Shown in pieces: positions 10,188-18,487 of a stretch of DNA of 64,000 nucleotides. How positions within the stretch are numbered: the first letter of the stretch is position 1; the number at the start of each line of letters is the position of its first letter. A model generated the notes under the pieces. It was not told where the DNA came from, did no database searches, and was given only the letters and a program-made list of their open reading frames with translations. The translations under genes and the position numbers were made by a program. The DNA is from Methylorubrum sp. B1-46 (GTDB lineage Bacteria; Pseudomonadota; Alphaproteobacteria; Rhizobiales; Beijerinckiaceae), in NCBI RefSeq assembly GCF_021117295.1, contig NZ_CP088247.1, positions 248,001 through 312,000 on the forward strand. Reading direction: 5' to 3'.

Positions 10188-10499
10188 TCTTTCTCCTGAA
10201 TGGCCTCATTTCGTGAGGCCGCGCCGGCGGCTCGTGTTGCGAAATGCCCCCGTCACCGCCGCCCGCCGGATGGACGATCCGGCCGGGCTCGCCTCCTCTC
10301 GGAGGGCCGACGCATGCTGTAAGCGATGGTCGAGGGCCGATCTCCCCGGCGATGCGGCCGCCGGGCACGAGACCCGGATCATGACGATACCGATGAGGAA
10401 ATCGGTGCGACCGATACCGGATCCGCGTCGCCGACGCAACGTCTTGCGCTGGTTCACGATCGGCCGGCCCGCGGCGCCCTGATGCGACGGCGCCGGCTC
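10188..10499. other. Leader/promoter region of rpsA
   Basis: 312 bp between rlmB and rpsA. The only open frame (83 codons, minus) is Arg/Ser-rich and has no family look, so I treat it as non-coding. It probably holds the rpsA promoter and 5' leader; I could not identify a specific S1-binding structure. Confidence 0.4.
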
Positions 10500-11309
10500 T
10501 CAGCCCGTGGGCCCGGCCGGACGGGTCAGAGCGTAAAGCGTGATCGCCGCCGCATTCGAGACGTTGAGGCTGCGAATGGCGCCCGTCGCGTCGATGCGCA
10601 CCAGCAGGTCGCAGCACTCGGTGGTGCGCTGGCGCAGGCCCTTTCCCTCGGCGCCGAGCACGAGCACGGCGGGGCGGCGCGGGCCGACGGCATCGAGCGA
10701 GGTTCCGGCATCCGAATCGAGCCCGATCCGGGTGAAGCCGCGCTCGCCCAGCGTGATCAGCGCCTCGGCGAGGTTGCGCACGATCACCAGCGGAACGTGT
10801 TCGAGGCCGCCCGAGGCGGATTTCGCCAGGACGCCGGTCGCGTTCGGCGAGTGGCGCGCCGTGGTGACGATCGCGGTCACGCCGAAGGCTGCCGCCGTGC
10901 GGACGATGGCGCCGACATTGTGCGGATCGGTGATCTGGTCGAGGGCGAGCAGAAGCGCGTCGTCCGGCATCGCGTCGAGTTCGGGCGCGGCAAGCGGCTC
11001 GGCTTCGGCGTAGAGGCCCTGATGCACCGCGTCCGGTCCGAGCAGTTTGTCGATCGCGCTCGGGCGGACAATCTCGGGCTCGATCGGCAGCGTCACCCCG
11101 GCCTCGTTGAGGCGCGCCAACGCATTCTCGGTGGCAAGCAGCCGGTGGAAGTGGCGGCCGGCATTGCTGAGCGCCTGCGACACCGGATGCCAGCCGTAGA
11201 GCACGACATGGTCCCTCCCCTCGCGAGCCGTCGGCCCGGGCGGTTGCTGCGTTCGCGGGCGGGGCCGGAAGCCGTAAGGCTTGGCCGGGCGGTCGCGCGG
11301 CGGGGTCAT
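10500..11309 (-). CDS. rlmB: 23S rRNA 2'-O-methyltransferase RlmB-like, SPOUT/TrmH family
   Basis: A 269-residue SpoU/TrmH-type enzyme that most likely 2'-O-methylates a guanosine of 23S rRNA. The substrate-binding N-terminal part has LYGWHPVSQAL and VHQGLYAEAEPL. The knot-forming SPOUT motifs follow: LALDQITDPHNVGAIVRTA (motif 1), VLVLGAEGKGLRQ (motif 2) and IRSLNVSNAAAITLYAL (motif 3). I took the ATG at 11309, where the basic, Pro-rich N-terminus seen in relatives begins; an ATG at 11384 would add 25 residues. Assignment to RlmB rather than another TrmH paralogue is by similarity. Confidence 0.88.
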   Translation of the reverse strand: MTPPRDRPAKPYGFRPRPRTQQPPGPTAREGRDHVVLYGWHPVSQALSNAGRHFHRLLATENALARLNEAGVTLPIEPEIVRPSAIDKLLGPDAVHQGLYAEAEPLAAPELDAMPDDALLLALDQITDPHNVGAIVRTAAAFGVTAIVTTARHSPNATGVLAKSASGGLEHVPLVIVRNLAEALITLGERGFTRIGLDSDAGTSLDAVGPRRPAVLVLGAEGKGLRQRTTECCDLLVRIDATGAIRSLNVSNAAAITLYALTRPAGPTG

Positions 11310-11455
11310 GGGCGGATCTTTCGCAGCAGGTAAGGGGGCAGTGTCTCTCGCGTCCGAGAAGCCGATGCGACCGTCCCGCGTCAAGCGGCGGAATCATGCG
11401 GCAAGACCGTTGCCGTCGGCGGAGAACCCGACTATAGACCGGGCGCCGTCGGACA

Positions 11456-11530
11456 GCGCCCTTCGTCTATCGGTTAGGACGTCAGCCTTTCACGCTGAAA
11501 AGGCGGGTTCGATTCCCGCAGGGCGCGCCA
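11456..11530 (+). tRNA. tRNA-Glu (TTC anticodon)
   Basis: A full cloverleaf with a 7-bp acceptor stem GCGCCCT/AGGGCGC, anticodon TTC at 11489-11491, a T-arm reading GGCGGGTTCGATTCCCGC and encoded CCA. A run of seven T follows at once and may serve as terminator. An integrase start lies 94 bp downstream, which marks this tRNA as an integration site. Confidence 0.96.
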
Positions 11531-11623
11531 TTTTTTTCCTAAGCCCTTCACCGGCCGGAATTTCTGCATAAATCAGCACCTTAGGCCGCCGCCAGTCGTA
11601 CAAACAGGCGGTGCAAACGGGCC

Positions 11624-11728
11624 ATGGCGCTGATGTCGTATCTCATCCGTGATGGGCTGGGCACGTACTACTTCCGCAGAGTGATCCCCGCGGAGCTGCG
11701 CCCCTTTGTCCGCCGTCAGCACTCCTGA
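11624..11728 (+). pseudogene. Tyrosine recombinase (integrase), truncated after 34 codons by an IS
   Basis: The frame starts ATG at 11624 and reads YLIRDGLGTYYFRRVIPAEL, the typical N-terminus of tyrosine recombinases that open with a 'YYFRR.VP..LR' segment. It stops after 34 residues at a TGA that is itself the first three bases of the IS3-family terminal repeat. No catalytic domain (R-H-R-Y) follows on the other side of the IS. The gene lies just after tRNA-Glu, as expected for an element inserted at that tRNA. Confidence 0.8.
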
Positions 11729-11790
11729 GACATACTGAGGGTCTTCACGAACGGAGGATGGCTGGTTCATCGTCGCCTCCAGGAGCGAAG

Positions 11791-12165
11791 ATGAAACAGA
11801 CGTCCGGGCCGGTACGGAAGCCGGCAGAAGCCGTGATCAAGGACATCCGCCGCGCGACACGCCGGCAGTTCTCGGCCGAGGAGAAGATCCGCATCGTGCT
11901 GGAAGGCCTGCGCGGTGAAGACAGCATCGCCGAGCTGTGCCGGCGTGAGGGCATCGCCAGCTCGATGTACTACGGCTGGTCCAAGGAGTTCTTGGAGGCC
12001 GGCAAGAAGCGGCTGGCCGGCGACACGGCCCGCGCCGCGACCGCTGATGAGGTCCAAGATCTGCGCCGCGAGGCGGGTGCGCTGAAGGAAGTCGTGGCCG
12101 ACCTCGTCCTGGAGAACCGCCTGCTGAAAAAAAGCATGACCGCGGCTGGGGGCGACGAGGCATGA
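11791..12165 (+). CDS. IS3-family transposase OrfA
   Basis: A 124-residue DNA-binding protein with the helix-turn-helix FSAEEKIRIVLEGLRGEDS and ELCRREGIASSMYYGWSKEF, then a leucine-zipper-like helix ending LVLENRLLKKS. The ATG at 11791 is preceded by AGGAGCGAAG, so I prefer it to the in-frame ATG at 11758. The stop overlaps the ATG of OrfB by 4 bases, which permits coupled translation or frameshifting to an OrfAB fusion, as is usual in this family. Confidence 0.9.
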   Translation: MKQTSGPVRKPAEAVIKDIRRATRRQFSAEEKIRIVLEGLRGEDSIAELCRREGIASSMYYGWSKEFLEAGKKRLAGDTARAATADEVQDLRREAGALKEVVADLVLENRLLKKSMTAAGGDEA

Positions 12166-13142
12166 GGTACCCGGCCTCTGAGAAGCTGGAGATCATCCAG
12201 TTGGTCGAGCAGTCTCACCTGCCGGTGCGCGCTACCCTGGAGAAGCTCGCCATCCCGCGCGCCACCTTCTACCGCTGGTATGACGCCTTCCAGTGCGGCG
12301 GCCCCGAGGCATTGGCGGATCGTCCCTCGCGGCCCAGCCGGGTCTGGAACCGTCTGCCGACAGAGATCCGCGAGCAGATCGTCGCCCTCGCACTGGAGGA
12401 GCCAGAGCTCAGCCCGCGCGAGCTGGCGGTGCGCTTCACCGACGAGCGGCGCTACTTCGTCTCGGAGGCAACCGTCTACCGCCTGCTCAAAGCCCAGGAC
12501 CTGATCACCAGCCCGGCCTACATCGTCGTCAAAGCCGCCGATGCGTTCCACGACAAGACGACCGCACCCAACCAGCTCTGGCAGACGGACTTCACCTACC
12601 TGAAGGTCGTGGGATGGGGGTGGTACTACCTCTCGACCGTGCTCGACGACTTCTCGCGCTACATCGTGGCGTGGAAGCTGTGCACGACGATGCAGGTTGG
12701 CGACGTCACCGCCACGCTCGACCTTGCGCTGGCGGCGGCCGGGCTCGACCATGTGCAGGTGGCGCATCGGCCACGGCTGCTCACCGACAACGGATCGAGC
12801 TACGTCGCGGGTGATCTGGCCGACTGGCTCGGCAGCCGGGGTATGACCCACATCCGCGGTGCCCCGCGCCATCCGCAGACGCAGGGCAAGATCGAGCGCT
12901 GGCACCAGACGCTCAAGAACCGCATTCTACTCGAACACGCTTACCTGCCCGGCGAACTCGAGGCGCGTGTGGCCGCCTTCGTCGAGCACTATAACCATCT
13001 CCGGGCTCACGAGAGCCTGGGCAACCTCACCCCTGCCGACGTCTACTTCGGCCGCGGCGAGACGATCTTGCGTGAACGGGCGCGGATCAAGCGTCAGACC
13101 CTCATGGATCGCCGCTTGCGCCATTACGCGCAGGCTGCCTAA
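12162..13142 (+). CDS. IS3-family transposase OrfB, DDE integrase core
   Basis: A 326-residue catalytic subunit. A second helix-turn-helix occupies the N-terminus (LEKLAIPRATFYRWY). The integrase core has the acidic triad in QTDFTYLK, LLTDNGSSY and QGKIERWHQ; the second Asp and the Glu are separated by 35 residues, the DD(35)E spacing of the family. The C-terminus carries the NHLRAHESLGNLTPADVYFG block. The frame is intact, so the element may still be active. Confidence 0.93.
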   Translation: MRYPASEKLEIIQLVEQSHLPVRATLEKLAIPRATFYRWYDAFQCGGPEALADRPSRPSRVWNRLPTEIREQIVALALEEPELSPRELAVRFTDERRYFVSEATVYRLLKAQDLITSPAYIVVKAADAFHDKTTAPNQLWQTDFTYLKVVGWGWYYLSTVLDDFSRYIVAWKLCTTMQVGDVTATLDLALAAAGLDHVQVAHRPRLLTDNGSSYVAGDLADWLGSRGMTHIRGAPRHPQTQGKIERWHQTLKNRILLEHAYLPGELEARVAAFVEHYNHLRAHESLGNLTPADVYFGRGETILRERARIKRQTLMDRRLRHYAQAA

Positions 13143-13197
13143 CCTCTCAACCCAGGTGGACCAGAGCCTCCGTTCCTGAGCACCTCAAAGCGTCTCA

Positions 13198-13528
13198 AAT
13201 CATCTGACAACGGACAATTGATCGGTTTGGCGTTGTGGTTGATGCTCGCCGATCGCCGCGCCTACCCGTCCGACGCCTCCGATGAGGAGTGGGCTGATCA
13301 GAAGTTCGCCCGCCTGTACAGCAATGCGCCATGAGCTGACCTCCGGCTGACACGCGCAGAACCGCCGCTCTCGACCCCATCCGAACCTTCGCCAAAAATG
13401 GGCCGAATGTTCGCAACGGGGCAGGAGTTAGCTCGTCGGTTGCTCGGCTGTACGTTCGATTTCAAATTATTTGAGATCCACTCCTGCCGGCGCAGCGGAT
13501 GTTGATGCTGCGGACATTAACCTATCGG
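13198..13528. other. Flank of the IS3 element, possible gene tail
   Basis: From about 13210 to 13334 one plus-strand frame reads QLIGLALWLMLADRRAYPSD and then ASDEEWADQKFARLYSNAP before a stop. It may be the tail of a gene whose front was lost, but it does not read like an integrase C-terminus. The rest holds no gene or clear signal. Confidence 0.35.
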
Positions 13529-14812
13529 TCATAAAGGCGTTGGTGTGTTGTGACTGCCTCTCGCACCATTGACCGTGCGACGGGCGACGATGCCAAGGGT
13601 CAAGCCCTGAACGATGATCGAGAACAGCACGACGGCATAGGTCGCGGCGAGCAGCGCCGGCTTGTGCTCGCCCTCAGGCACGGTGAGCGCTAACGCCACC
13701 GAGACGCCGCCGCGCACGCCCGCCCAGGTCAGGAATGGCACGTTCCGCGCCGAGAGGCGGTCGTCGCTCCAACGAAGCAGGAGCAGGGACACCGAGACCG
13801 CTACGCCGCGCCCGAGGATGACGAGGGGTACGGCGGCAGCGGCCAGCCAGAGCGCCGATGCATCGAAGCGCAGGACGAGCACCTCCATTCCGATCAGCAA
13901 GAACAGCACCGAGTTGAGCACCTCGTCGATGAGCGTCCATAGCGCAGAGACGTAGCCTTGGGTGCGCTTGCTCATCGCGTCGCGAGGGCCCCGCTCTCCC
14001 ACCAGCAACCCGGCAGCGACCACGGCGAGCGGTCCGCTGGTGCCGAGCTTCTGCGCCAGTGCGTAGGTGCCGGTCACGAGCGCGAGCGTGATCAGCACCT
14101 CGACGGAAAAGTCGTCGATGGCACGCATGGCCCGGTAAGCGATGTAGCCGGTGACGAGGCCGAGCAGGATGCCACCACCCGCCTCCACCAACAGCAACTC
14201 GACGATGCCGAGCGCGCCTCGCTCGCCGCCGCCTCCAGCAGCAAACCCAAGGAGTGCGGTGAACAGCACCACGCCGACGCCGTCGTTGAACAGCGCCTCC
14301 CCCTGCATTTCGACCTCCAAGGCCTGCGGCACCTGCACGTTCTTGAGCGTGGCAAGCACCGCGACCGGGTCGGTCGGACTGATCAGAGCGCCGAAGACTA
14401 AGGCCCAGACGAGCGGTAGGGCGTGGCCGAGTGCCTGACTCACGCCCCAGACAGCGAGCCCCACCACCGCGGTCGAGACCGCCGTACCGACCAGCGCCAG
14501 GGTCGCGACCGGCCAAGCCCGCTCTCGCAGCGCCTGCAGGTTGAGATTAAGCGCGCCGGCGAACAGCAGGAAGGCCAGCATGCCGTTCATCACGACCTCG
14601 GTGAAGTCGATCTGCTGGAGCGCCGTCGTGAGCGCGTCGTAGAGGTGCCGCTGCGGGAAGGCGAGGTCGACTGCAACGAGCACCAGCGACGCGAGCAGCC
14701 CCAGGATGAGGAGGCCAATGGCGTGCGGGAGCGGCAGGAAGCGCCGGTTGAGCCAGCTGAACAGGGCCGAGAGCGTCAGCAGCAGGGCGGCGAGGTCGAA
14801 GATCGAAATCAT
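13529..14812 (-). CDS. Na+/H+ antiporter, CPA1 (NhaP) type
   Basis: A 427-residue polytopic membrane protein with about 12 hydrophobic segments, of the CPA1 Na+(K+)/H+ exchanger family. Diagnostic motifs are FAGALNLNL, FGALISPTDPVAVLATLK with the conserved Asp, GEALFNDGVGVVLF with the ND transport pair, and the late WAGVRGGVSVALAL. It would exchange cytoplasmic Na+ or K+ for external protons and so serve pH and salt balance. It lies alone between two IS elements in the tRNA-Glu region and may be cargo of the former island. Confidence 0.9.
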   Translation of the reverse strand: MISIFDLAALLLTLSALFSWLNRRFLPLPHAIGLLILGLLASLVLVAVDLAFPQRHLYDALTTALQQIDFTEVVMNGMLAFLLFAGALNLNLQALRERAWPVATLALVGTAVSTAVVGLAVWGVSQALGHALPLVWALVFGALISPTDPVAVLATLKNVQVPQALEVEMQGEALFNDGVGVVLFTALLGFAAGGGGERGALGIVELLLVEAGGGILLGLVTGYIAYRAMRAIDDFSVEVLITLALVTGTYALAQKLGTSGPLAVVAAGLLVGERGPRDAMSKRTQGYVSALWTLIDEVLNSVLFLLIGMEVLVLRFDASALWLAAAAVPLVILGRGVAVSVSLLLLRWSDDRLSARNVPFLTWAGVRGGVSVALALTVPEGEHKPALLAATYAVVLFSIIVQGLTLGIVARRTVNGARGSHNTPTPL

Positions 14813-15198
14813 GGTGGCCCTCGCATCGGTGGAGGGTCAGCCTCACGAGCTGCCCGGTCGGGAAAGGTCAGCGGTGCGCTCAGGCACCTCGTGGACCTGC
14901 TTGCGGCGCGTCCGTCCGTTGAGCCGAGAGTCGGACCTGTTCCCGTCGCCGGCTGCAAGTCCCTCCGCCGGAACCGTCTGCGCGATTAAACCGCTCAAGT
15001 GCCGGGGCGGCACGTCGCCCGTGCGGCAGCCGGCGGCCAGCCTTGAGTGAAGCCTCGCAAGGGCAACCGGACGGCAAACTCGGGTGTTCCGTGCGGGCCA
15101 CAGCAAGTGATCTTCTGTGTCCTCACACCAGCTACATTTCTCGCGTCCAGCGCGCCGCCCGCTCATGCCGCGACAGACATTGGGCCGGCAGGCGCTAA
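14813..15198. other. Intergenic between antiporter and IS5 element
   Basis: 386 bp upstream of the antiporter start. I see no gene, tRNA or strong hairpin. The antiporter promoter should lie here. Confidence 0.4.
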
Positions 15199-15202
15199 GA
15201 AC

Positions 15203-15700
15203 CTATTCCGGTAGGGTTTGTTGAGCGGCGATGATCCCGCAGGCGAAGTGGACGAGGGCTCGGTAGTTCCGGGGCTTTTTGGGCCAGCGGATGAGGATGC
15301 CACGGAAGCGGTTGAGCCAAGCGTGGGCGCGCTCGACGACCCATCTGCGCGCCTTGGCCCCGCGGTGGCGTTTGGCGTGGATCTCCTCGCCTCGGCGGCG
15401 CAGGTGGAGGGTGAAGCCGCGCTCCTCGACCAAGGTCCGGGAGGTGGCGTAGTCGTATCCCTTGTCGAGGCACAGGTGCAGGGGCGAGCGTCTGGTCGGT
15501 TTGGGCCGGGCGACGGGTACGGCGTCCAAGGTCTCACCCATGAGAAGATGGTCGTTGACGTTGGCGCCCGCGATGACGACGCTGATCGGGACGCCGCGTC
15601 CGTCAGTGAGCACCGAGCGCTTGACCCCGCGCTTGCCGCGGTCGGTCGGGTTGGGGCCGGTTTTTTCCCCCACCCAGGGGCGCCTTGCCCATGGCTGCAT
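15203..15700 (-). CDS. IS5-family transposase, C-terminal frame
   Basis: This 165-codon frame carries the C-terminal half of the transposase: KTGPNPTDRGKRGVKRSVLT right after the slippery run, the second Asp in LDKGYDY, and the glutamate block RRWVVERAHAWLNRFRG. Relative to the upstream frame it is +1 (or -2). It probably is not translated on its own; its own first codons simply read the shifted form of the shared region. Confidence 0.87.
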   Translation of the reverse strand: MQPWARRPWVGEKTGPNPTDRGKRGVKRSVLTDGRGVPISVVIAGANVNDHLLMGETLDAVPVARPKPTRRSPLHLCLDKGYDYATSRTLVEERGFTLHLRRRGEEIHAKRHRGAKARRWVVERAHAWLNRFRGILIRWPKKPRNYRALVHFACGIIAAQQTLPE

Positions 15701-16055
15701 CCAGCGACAACCACGTCCAGTCGATCCCGACCAGATCGTCGTAGGCCAGCAGGCCCTCCCGCCAGAACGCCTCGAACACCCCGGCCTGCGTCCACTCCTG
15801 GAACCGGCGATGGGCCGAGGAAGAGGTGCAGATCCCGGTGGCGGTCAGGGCGTTCCACTGGCATCCGGTGCGCAGCACGAACAGGATCGCGTCCATCGCC
15901 TTGCGATCGGGCGTCCGCGGGTTGTGACAGCCCAGAGGATGAGGCGGACGTGGAGGCAGCAAGCGCTCCATCCGCGCCCACAGATCGTCGGGCAGGCGAT
16001 AGCCGTCGTCCAGAACTGACGGCTTGCTCGGGCGGCGCTTGCGAGGCTCGGTCAT
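15603..16055 (-). CDS. IS5-family transposase, N-terminal frame
   Basis: A 150-codon frame holding the N-terminal half of an IS427-type transposase: LPDDLWARMERLLPP, then DRKAMDAILFVLRTGCQWNAL, the RRFQEWTQAGVFEAFW helix block and the first catalytic Asp in GIDWTWLSLDAAMGKAP. After GGGGGAAAAAA at 15661-15671 this frame loses similarity and ends. The rest of the protein continues in the next frame, so a ribosomal shift on the G5A6 run is needed to make full transposase. Confidence 0.88.
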   Translation of the reverse strand: MTEPRKRRPSKPSVLDDGYRLPDDLWARMERLLPPRPPHPLGCHNPRTPDRKAMDAILFVLRTGCQWNALTATGICTSSSAHRRFQEWTQAGVFEAFWREGLLAYDDLVGIDWTWLSLDAAMGKAPLGGGKNRPQPDRPRQARGQALGAH

Positions 16056-16307
16056 CCCGACAAACTAGGGCGCCGAGCCTCAGCGCCTAGCGAGATAGGT
16101 TCTAAACAGGGTGTCCGTGAAACCGGCAGCAGGCCAGATCCGCCCACCAGCCGATCCGCCGTGCCCGACCAACGCCGTCCAGAGCGGGCCGTCGTCTTGC
16201 GCCGAGCAGGCGATGAGGTGCTGCGACCTGACCCTGACCCAGCAAACTGGTCCGCGCCGAGCGCAAGTTTTTTCGGGCATCCTGAACCCTGAAGGAGGGT
16301 GGATGCC

Positions 16308-16433
16308 ATGCCTCGCAAACGCTTCACGAACGAGCAGATCGCCTTTGCCCTGCGGCAGGCGGAGAACGGTGCAACGGTGGACGAGGTCTGCCGGAAGATG
16401 GGCGTGTCCGAGCCGACGTTCTACCGCTGGAAG
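16308..16433 (+). pseudogene. IS3-family OrfA remnant
   Basis: About 42 codons beginning MPRKRFTNEQIAFALRQAE and continuing to GVSEPTFYRWK, the start of an OrfA of a different IS3 subgroup from the element at 11726. Similarity ends at codon 42; the following residues are unrelated, and no OrfB is present. A GGAGG precedes the start. The 200 bp before it may include the old left end of the same IS. Confidence 0.75.
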
Positions 16434-16766
16434 ACCGACGTCCAGCCTTCCGTTTTGATGCCAGCGAAGCAAGCGAGCGGACGAGCCTTGGCGACTGCGA
16501 ACCACAGACACGGTGCAGGCTCAAATTTATCGCATTATTTCAAGTACATACGTGTTCGCATTTTTATTCGAGCTGGCGCGCCACGCGCATTGACTGCCGC
16601 CGGGGCGCGCGGCTTCCCCATCATCGCCGCCAGCGAGGCTCGCAGGCCACCGTCCAGTCGTCGGTTATCGCGAGGCGAGATGGAATGAGAGGGAGGCTCT
16701 GAGGCGGCCGCGCGGCCGCATCAGCGCCTGACCCGTCTCAGCCGAGCGACCGCGTTACGAGACGGT
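16434..16766. other. Intergenic after IS remnant
   Basis: About 330 bp with a short AT-rich patch (16520-16570) and the 16-bp palindrome noted at 16704. No gene is supported. Confidence 0.4.
16704..16719. repeat. 16-bp perfect palindrome made of two overlapping-style GCGGCCGC units
   Basis: GCGGCCGCGCGGCCGC reads the same on both strands. It lies 48 bp past the hybrid kinase stop and could form a terminator-like hairpin, but no T run follows on the minus strand. Confidence 0.6.
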
Positions 16767-18359
16767 TCAGCGGCTCGACACGAGCTTCAGGCCCGGCGCG
16801 TGCTGCGCATGGAGCGCCGCTGCGACCTTGCGCTCGAGCTCCCCGTCGAGGAACGGCTTCTGGACGATTCGGTCCTCGCCGATGCCGCCGCGGGTCAGCG
16901 CGGTCTGATCGGCGTAACCGGTCACGAAGATCACGGGGATCGTCGGCCAGCTTCGACGGATCTCGGCGGCGACCTCGACGCCATTCATGCCGGGCATGGC
17001 GAAATCCACCACGACGAGGTCGAAGCAGGGATCGTGCTCGAGGATATGGATGGCTGCTAGCCCCGAACCCGCCTCCCTTGTCACGTAGCCGGCCTCGGAG
17101 AGCTTGGTCGCGGTGATCTCCCGGACGGCGCTGTCGTCGTCCACGACGAGGAGGACCGGCTTGTCGCCGGGCTTGCGCAAAGCTGCGCAATCGAGCTCGC
17201 TCGGGGCGGTCGGCTCGGAGCAGGCCTCCGCCGCGACCCGCGGAAGGTAGACCCGGACCGTGGTGCCCTCGCCGAGCTTCGTCTCGATCCGTACCCCGCC
17301 GCCCGATTGCTTGGCGAAGCCGTAGACCTGGGCCAGACCGAGGCCCGAGCCCTTCCCGACTTCCTTGGTCGTGAAGAATGGTTCGAACACCCGCTGAAGC
17401 ACATCCGGCGGAATACCGGACCCCGTATCGCTGACGGCGATCATGGCATATTCGCCCGGAGGCGGCTCCTCCGGGCGCGACGGTGCCCCACTCAGACGGA
17501 CGTTGGCGGTCTCGATCGTCAGGCAGCCGCCGACGGCCATCGCATCGCGGGCATTGATGGCCAGGTTGAGGATGATCAGCTCGATCTGCGTCGCGTCGAC
17601 GAGGGCCGGCCACAGGTCTGGCTGCAACGTCATCTCGATGCGCACGGCACCGCCGATGGAGCTTTGAAGCAGGTCGCGCATGGAGGCGGCCGTCTCGTTA
17701 AGCCGCACGGGGACCGGATCGAGGCGCTGGCGCCGCGAGAAGGCCAGCAACTGGGCGGTCAGACGGGCGCCCCGCTCGGCCGCGCCGCGCATCATCTCCA
17801 GGCGCCGCTGCGAACGCTCGTCGCTGACCGCGCGTGCCAAAAACTCGATGTTGCCGGCGATGACGGTGAGAAGATTGTTGAAATCGTGGGCGACGCCGCT
17901 CGTGAGCTGCCCGACCGCCTCCAGGCGTTGGGCCTGCCGCAGGGCTTCCTCGACGCGCTCGCGCTCGACGATCTGCCGCCGCAGTGCGTCATTCGCGTCG
18001 GCAAGTTCCCGTGTGCGCTCGGAGACGCGCGTCTCCAGCGTCTCGTTGAGCGCGCGGAGAGCCTGCTCGGCGGCGCGGCGCTTGGAGTGAGCCCGCGCCT
18101 CCGCAAGGGCGCGGACGATTACCCTCGGCAAGCGGTCGAGACGCTGCTTGGTGACGTAGTCCGTCGCGCCGTTCTTGAGCGCTTCGACGGCGATGTCCTC
18201 ACCGAGCGTCCCCGAGACGAACACGAATGGGGTTTCGGGGCAGTGTTCGCGGGCGATGGCCAGCGCGCTGAGGCCGTCGAAGGTCGGAAGGACGTAGTCG
18301 GCCAAAATCAGGTCGTGACGGCACTCGACGGCGGCGGCCGTGAAGGCCTCGCGCGTCAT
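16767..18359 (-). CDS. Hybrid histidine kinase with receiver domains at both ends
   Basis: Domains in order: an N-terminal receiver (phosphoacceptor Asp in LILADYVLP), a coiled-coil linker from about residue 75, HisKA with the His in VAHDFNNLL, HATPase (NLAINARDAM, DTGSGIP, GSGLGLAQVYGF) and a C-terminal receiver (VVVDDDSAV, VVVDFAMPGMNG). The first ATG in frame is 18359, but the receiver's acidic pair (LDILLLEDSDLD) lies upstream of it, in frame to about 18455, with no ATG, GTG or TTG available before it. Translation may start at CTG 18455 or depend on the overlapping response regulator; otherwise the first receiver lacks its acidic pocket. Last gene of the phytochrome operon. Confidence 0.85.
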   Translation of the reverse strand: MTREAFTAAAVECRHDLILADYVLPTFDGLSALAIAREHCPETPFVFVSGTLGEDIAVEALKNGATDYVTKQRLDRLPRVIVRALAEARAHSKRRAAEQALRALNETLETRVSERTRELADANDALRRQIVERERVEEALRQAQRLEAVGQLTSGVAHDFNNLLTVIAGNIEFLARAVSDERSQRRLEMMRGAAERGARLTAQLLAFSRRQRLDPVPVRLNETAASMRDLLQSSIGGAVRIEMTLQPDLWPALVDATQIELIILNLAINARDAMAVGGCLTIETANVRLSGAPSRPEEPPPGEYAMIAVSDTGSGIPPDVLQRVFEPFFTTKEVGKGSGLGLAQVYGFAKQSGGGVRIETKLGEGTTVRVYLPRVAAEACSEPTAPSELDCAALRKPGDKPVLLVVDDDSAVREITATKLSEAGYVTREAGSGLAAIHILEHDPCFDLVVVDFAMPGMNGVEVAAEIRRSWPTIPVIFVTGYADQTALTRGGIGEDRIVQKPFLDGELERKVAAALHAQHAPGLKLVSSR

Positions 18360-18487
18360 GGTGCGATCGAGCCGATAGGCGAGGCCCGTGCCGTCGAGGA
18401 CGACGGTGAGAAGCTCCGAGTCCAGATCGCTGTCTTCGAGCAGTAGGATGTCCAGCGGTGTCTCGGCGCCGCGCGACGCGCCATCCG

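Larger units (their letters stand above)
11726..13197 (+). mobile_element. IS3-family insertion sequence, complete (about 1.47 kb)
   Basis: The element is bounded by imperfect inverted repeats: TGAGAC at the left end, with a shared GAACGGAGG about 20 bases inward, and GTCTCA at the right end with the complementary CCTCCGTTC. Two overlapping transposase frames fill it. I could not find a target-site duplication at these edges, so a deletion may have followed insertion. Confidence 0.85.
15199..16102 (-). mobile_element. IS5-family insertion sequence (IS427-like), complete, 904 bp
   Basis: The ends are inverted repeats: GAACCTATTCCGGTAGG on the left and, read inward, GAACCTATCTCGCTAGG on the right. 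The element is flanked by a 3-bp duplication, TAA at 15196-15198 and at 16103-16105, matching the TNA target of the IS427 group. It carries two overlapping transposase frames on the minus strand. Confidence 0.88.

Noticed and set aside
8328..10199. Plus-strand open frame of 623 codons opposite rpsA
   Set aside because: Antisense of ribosomal protein S1, rich in Leu and Asp by codon mirroring.
10206..10457. 83-codon minus-strand frame in the rpsA leader
   Set aside because: Arg/Ser-rich translation, no family, and overlaps the expected rpsA promoter.
16080..16511. 143-codon minus-strand frame beside the IS5 right end
   Set aside because: A segment (SQHLIACSAQDDGPLWTALV) looks protein-like, but it crosses the IS boundary and the IS3 remnant, so no single gene is supported.
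16704..16719. Terminator for the hybrid kinase formed by the 16-bp palindrome
   Set aside because: The palindrome has no T run after it on the transcribed strand and too short a loop to be confident.
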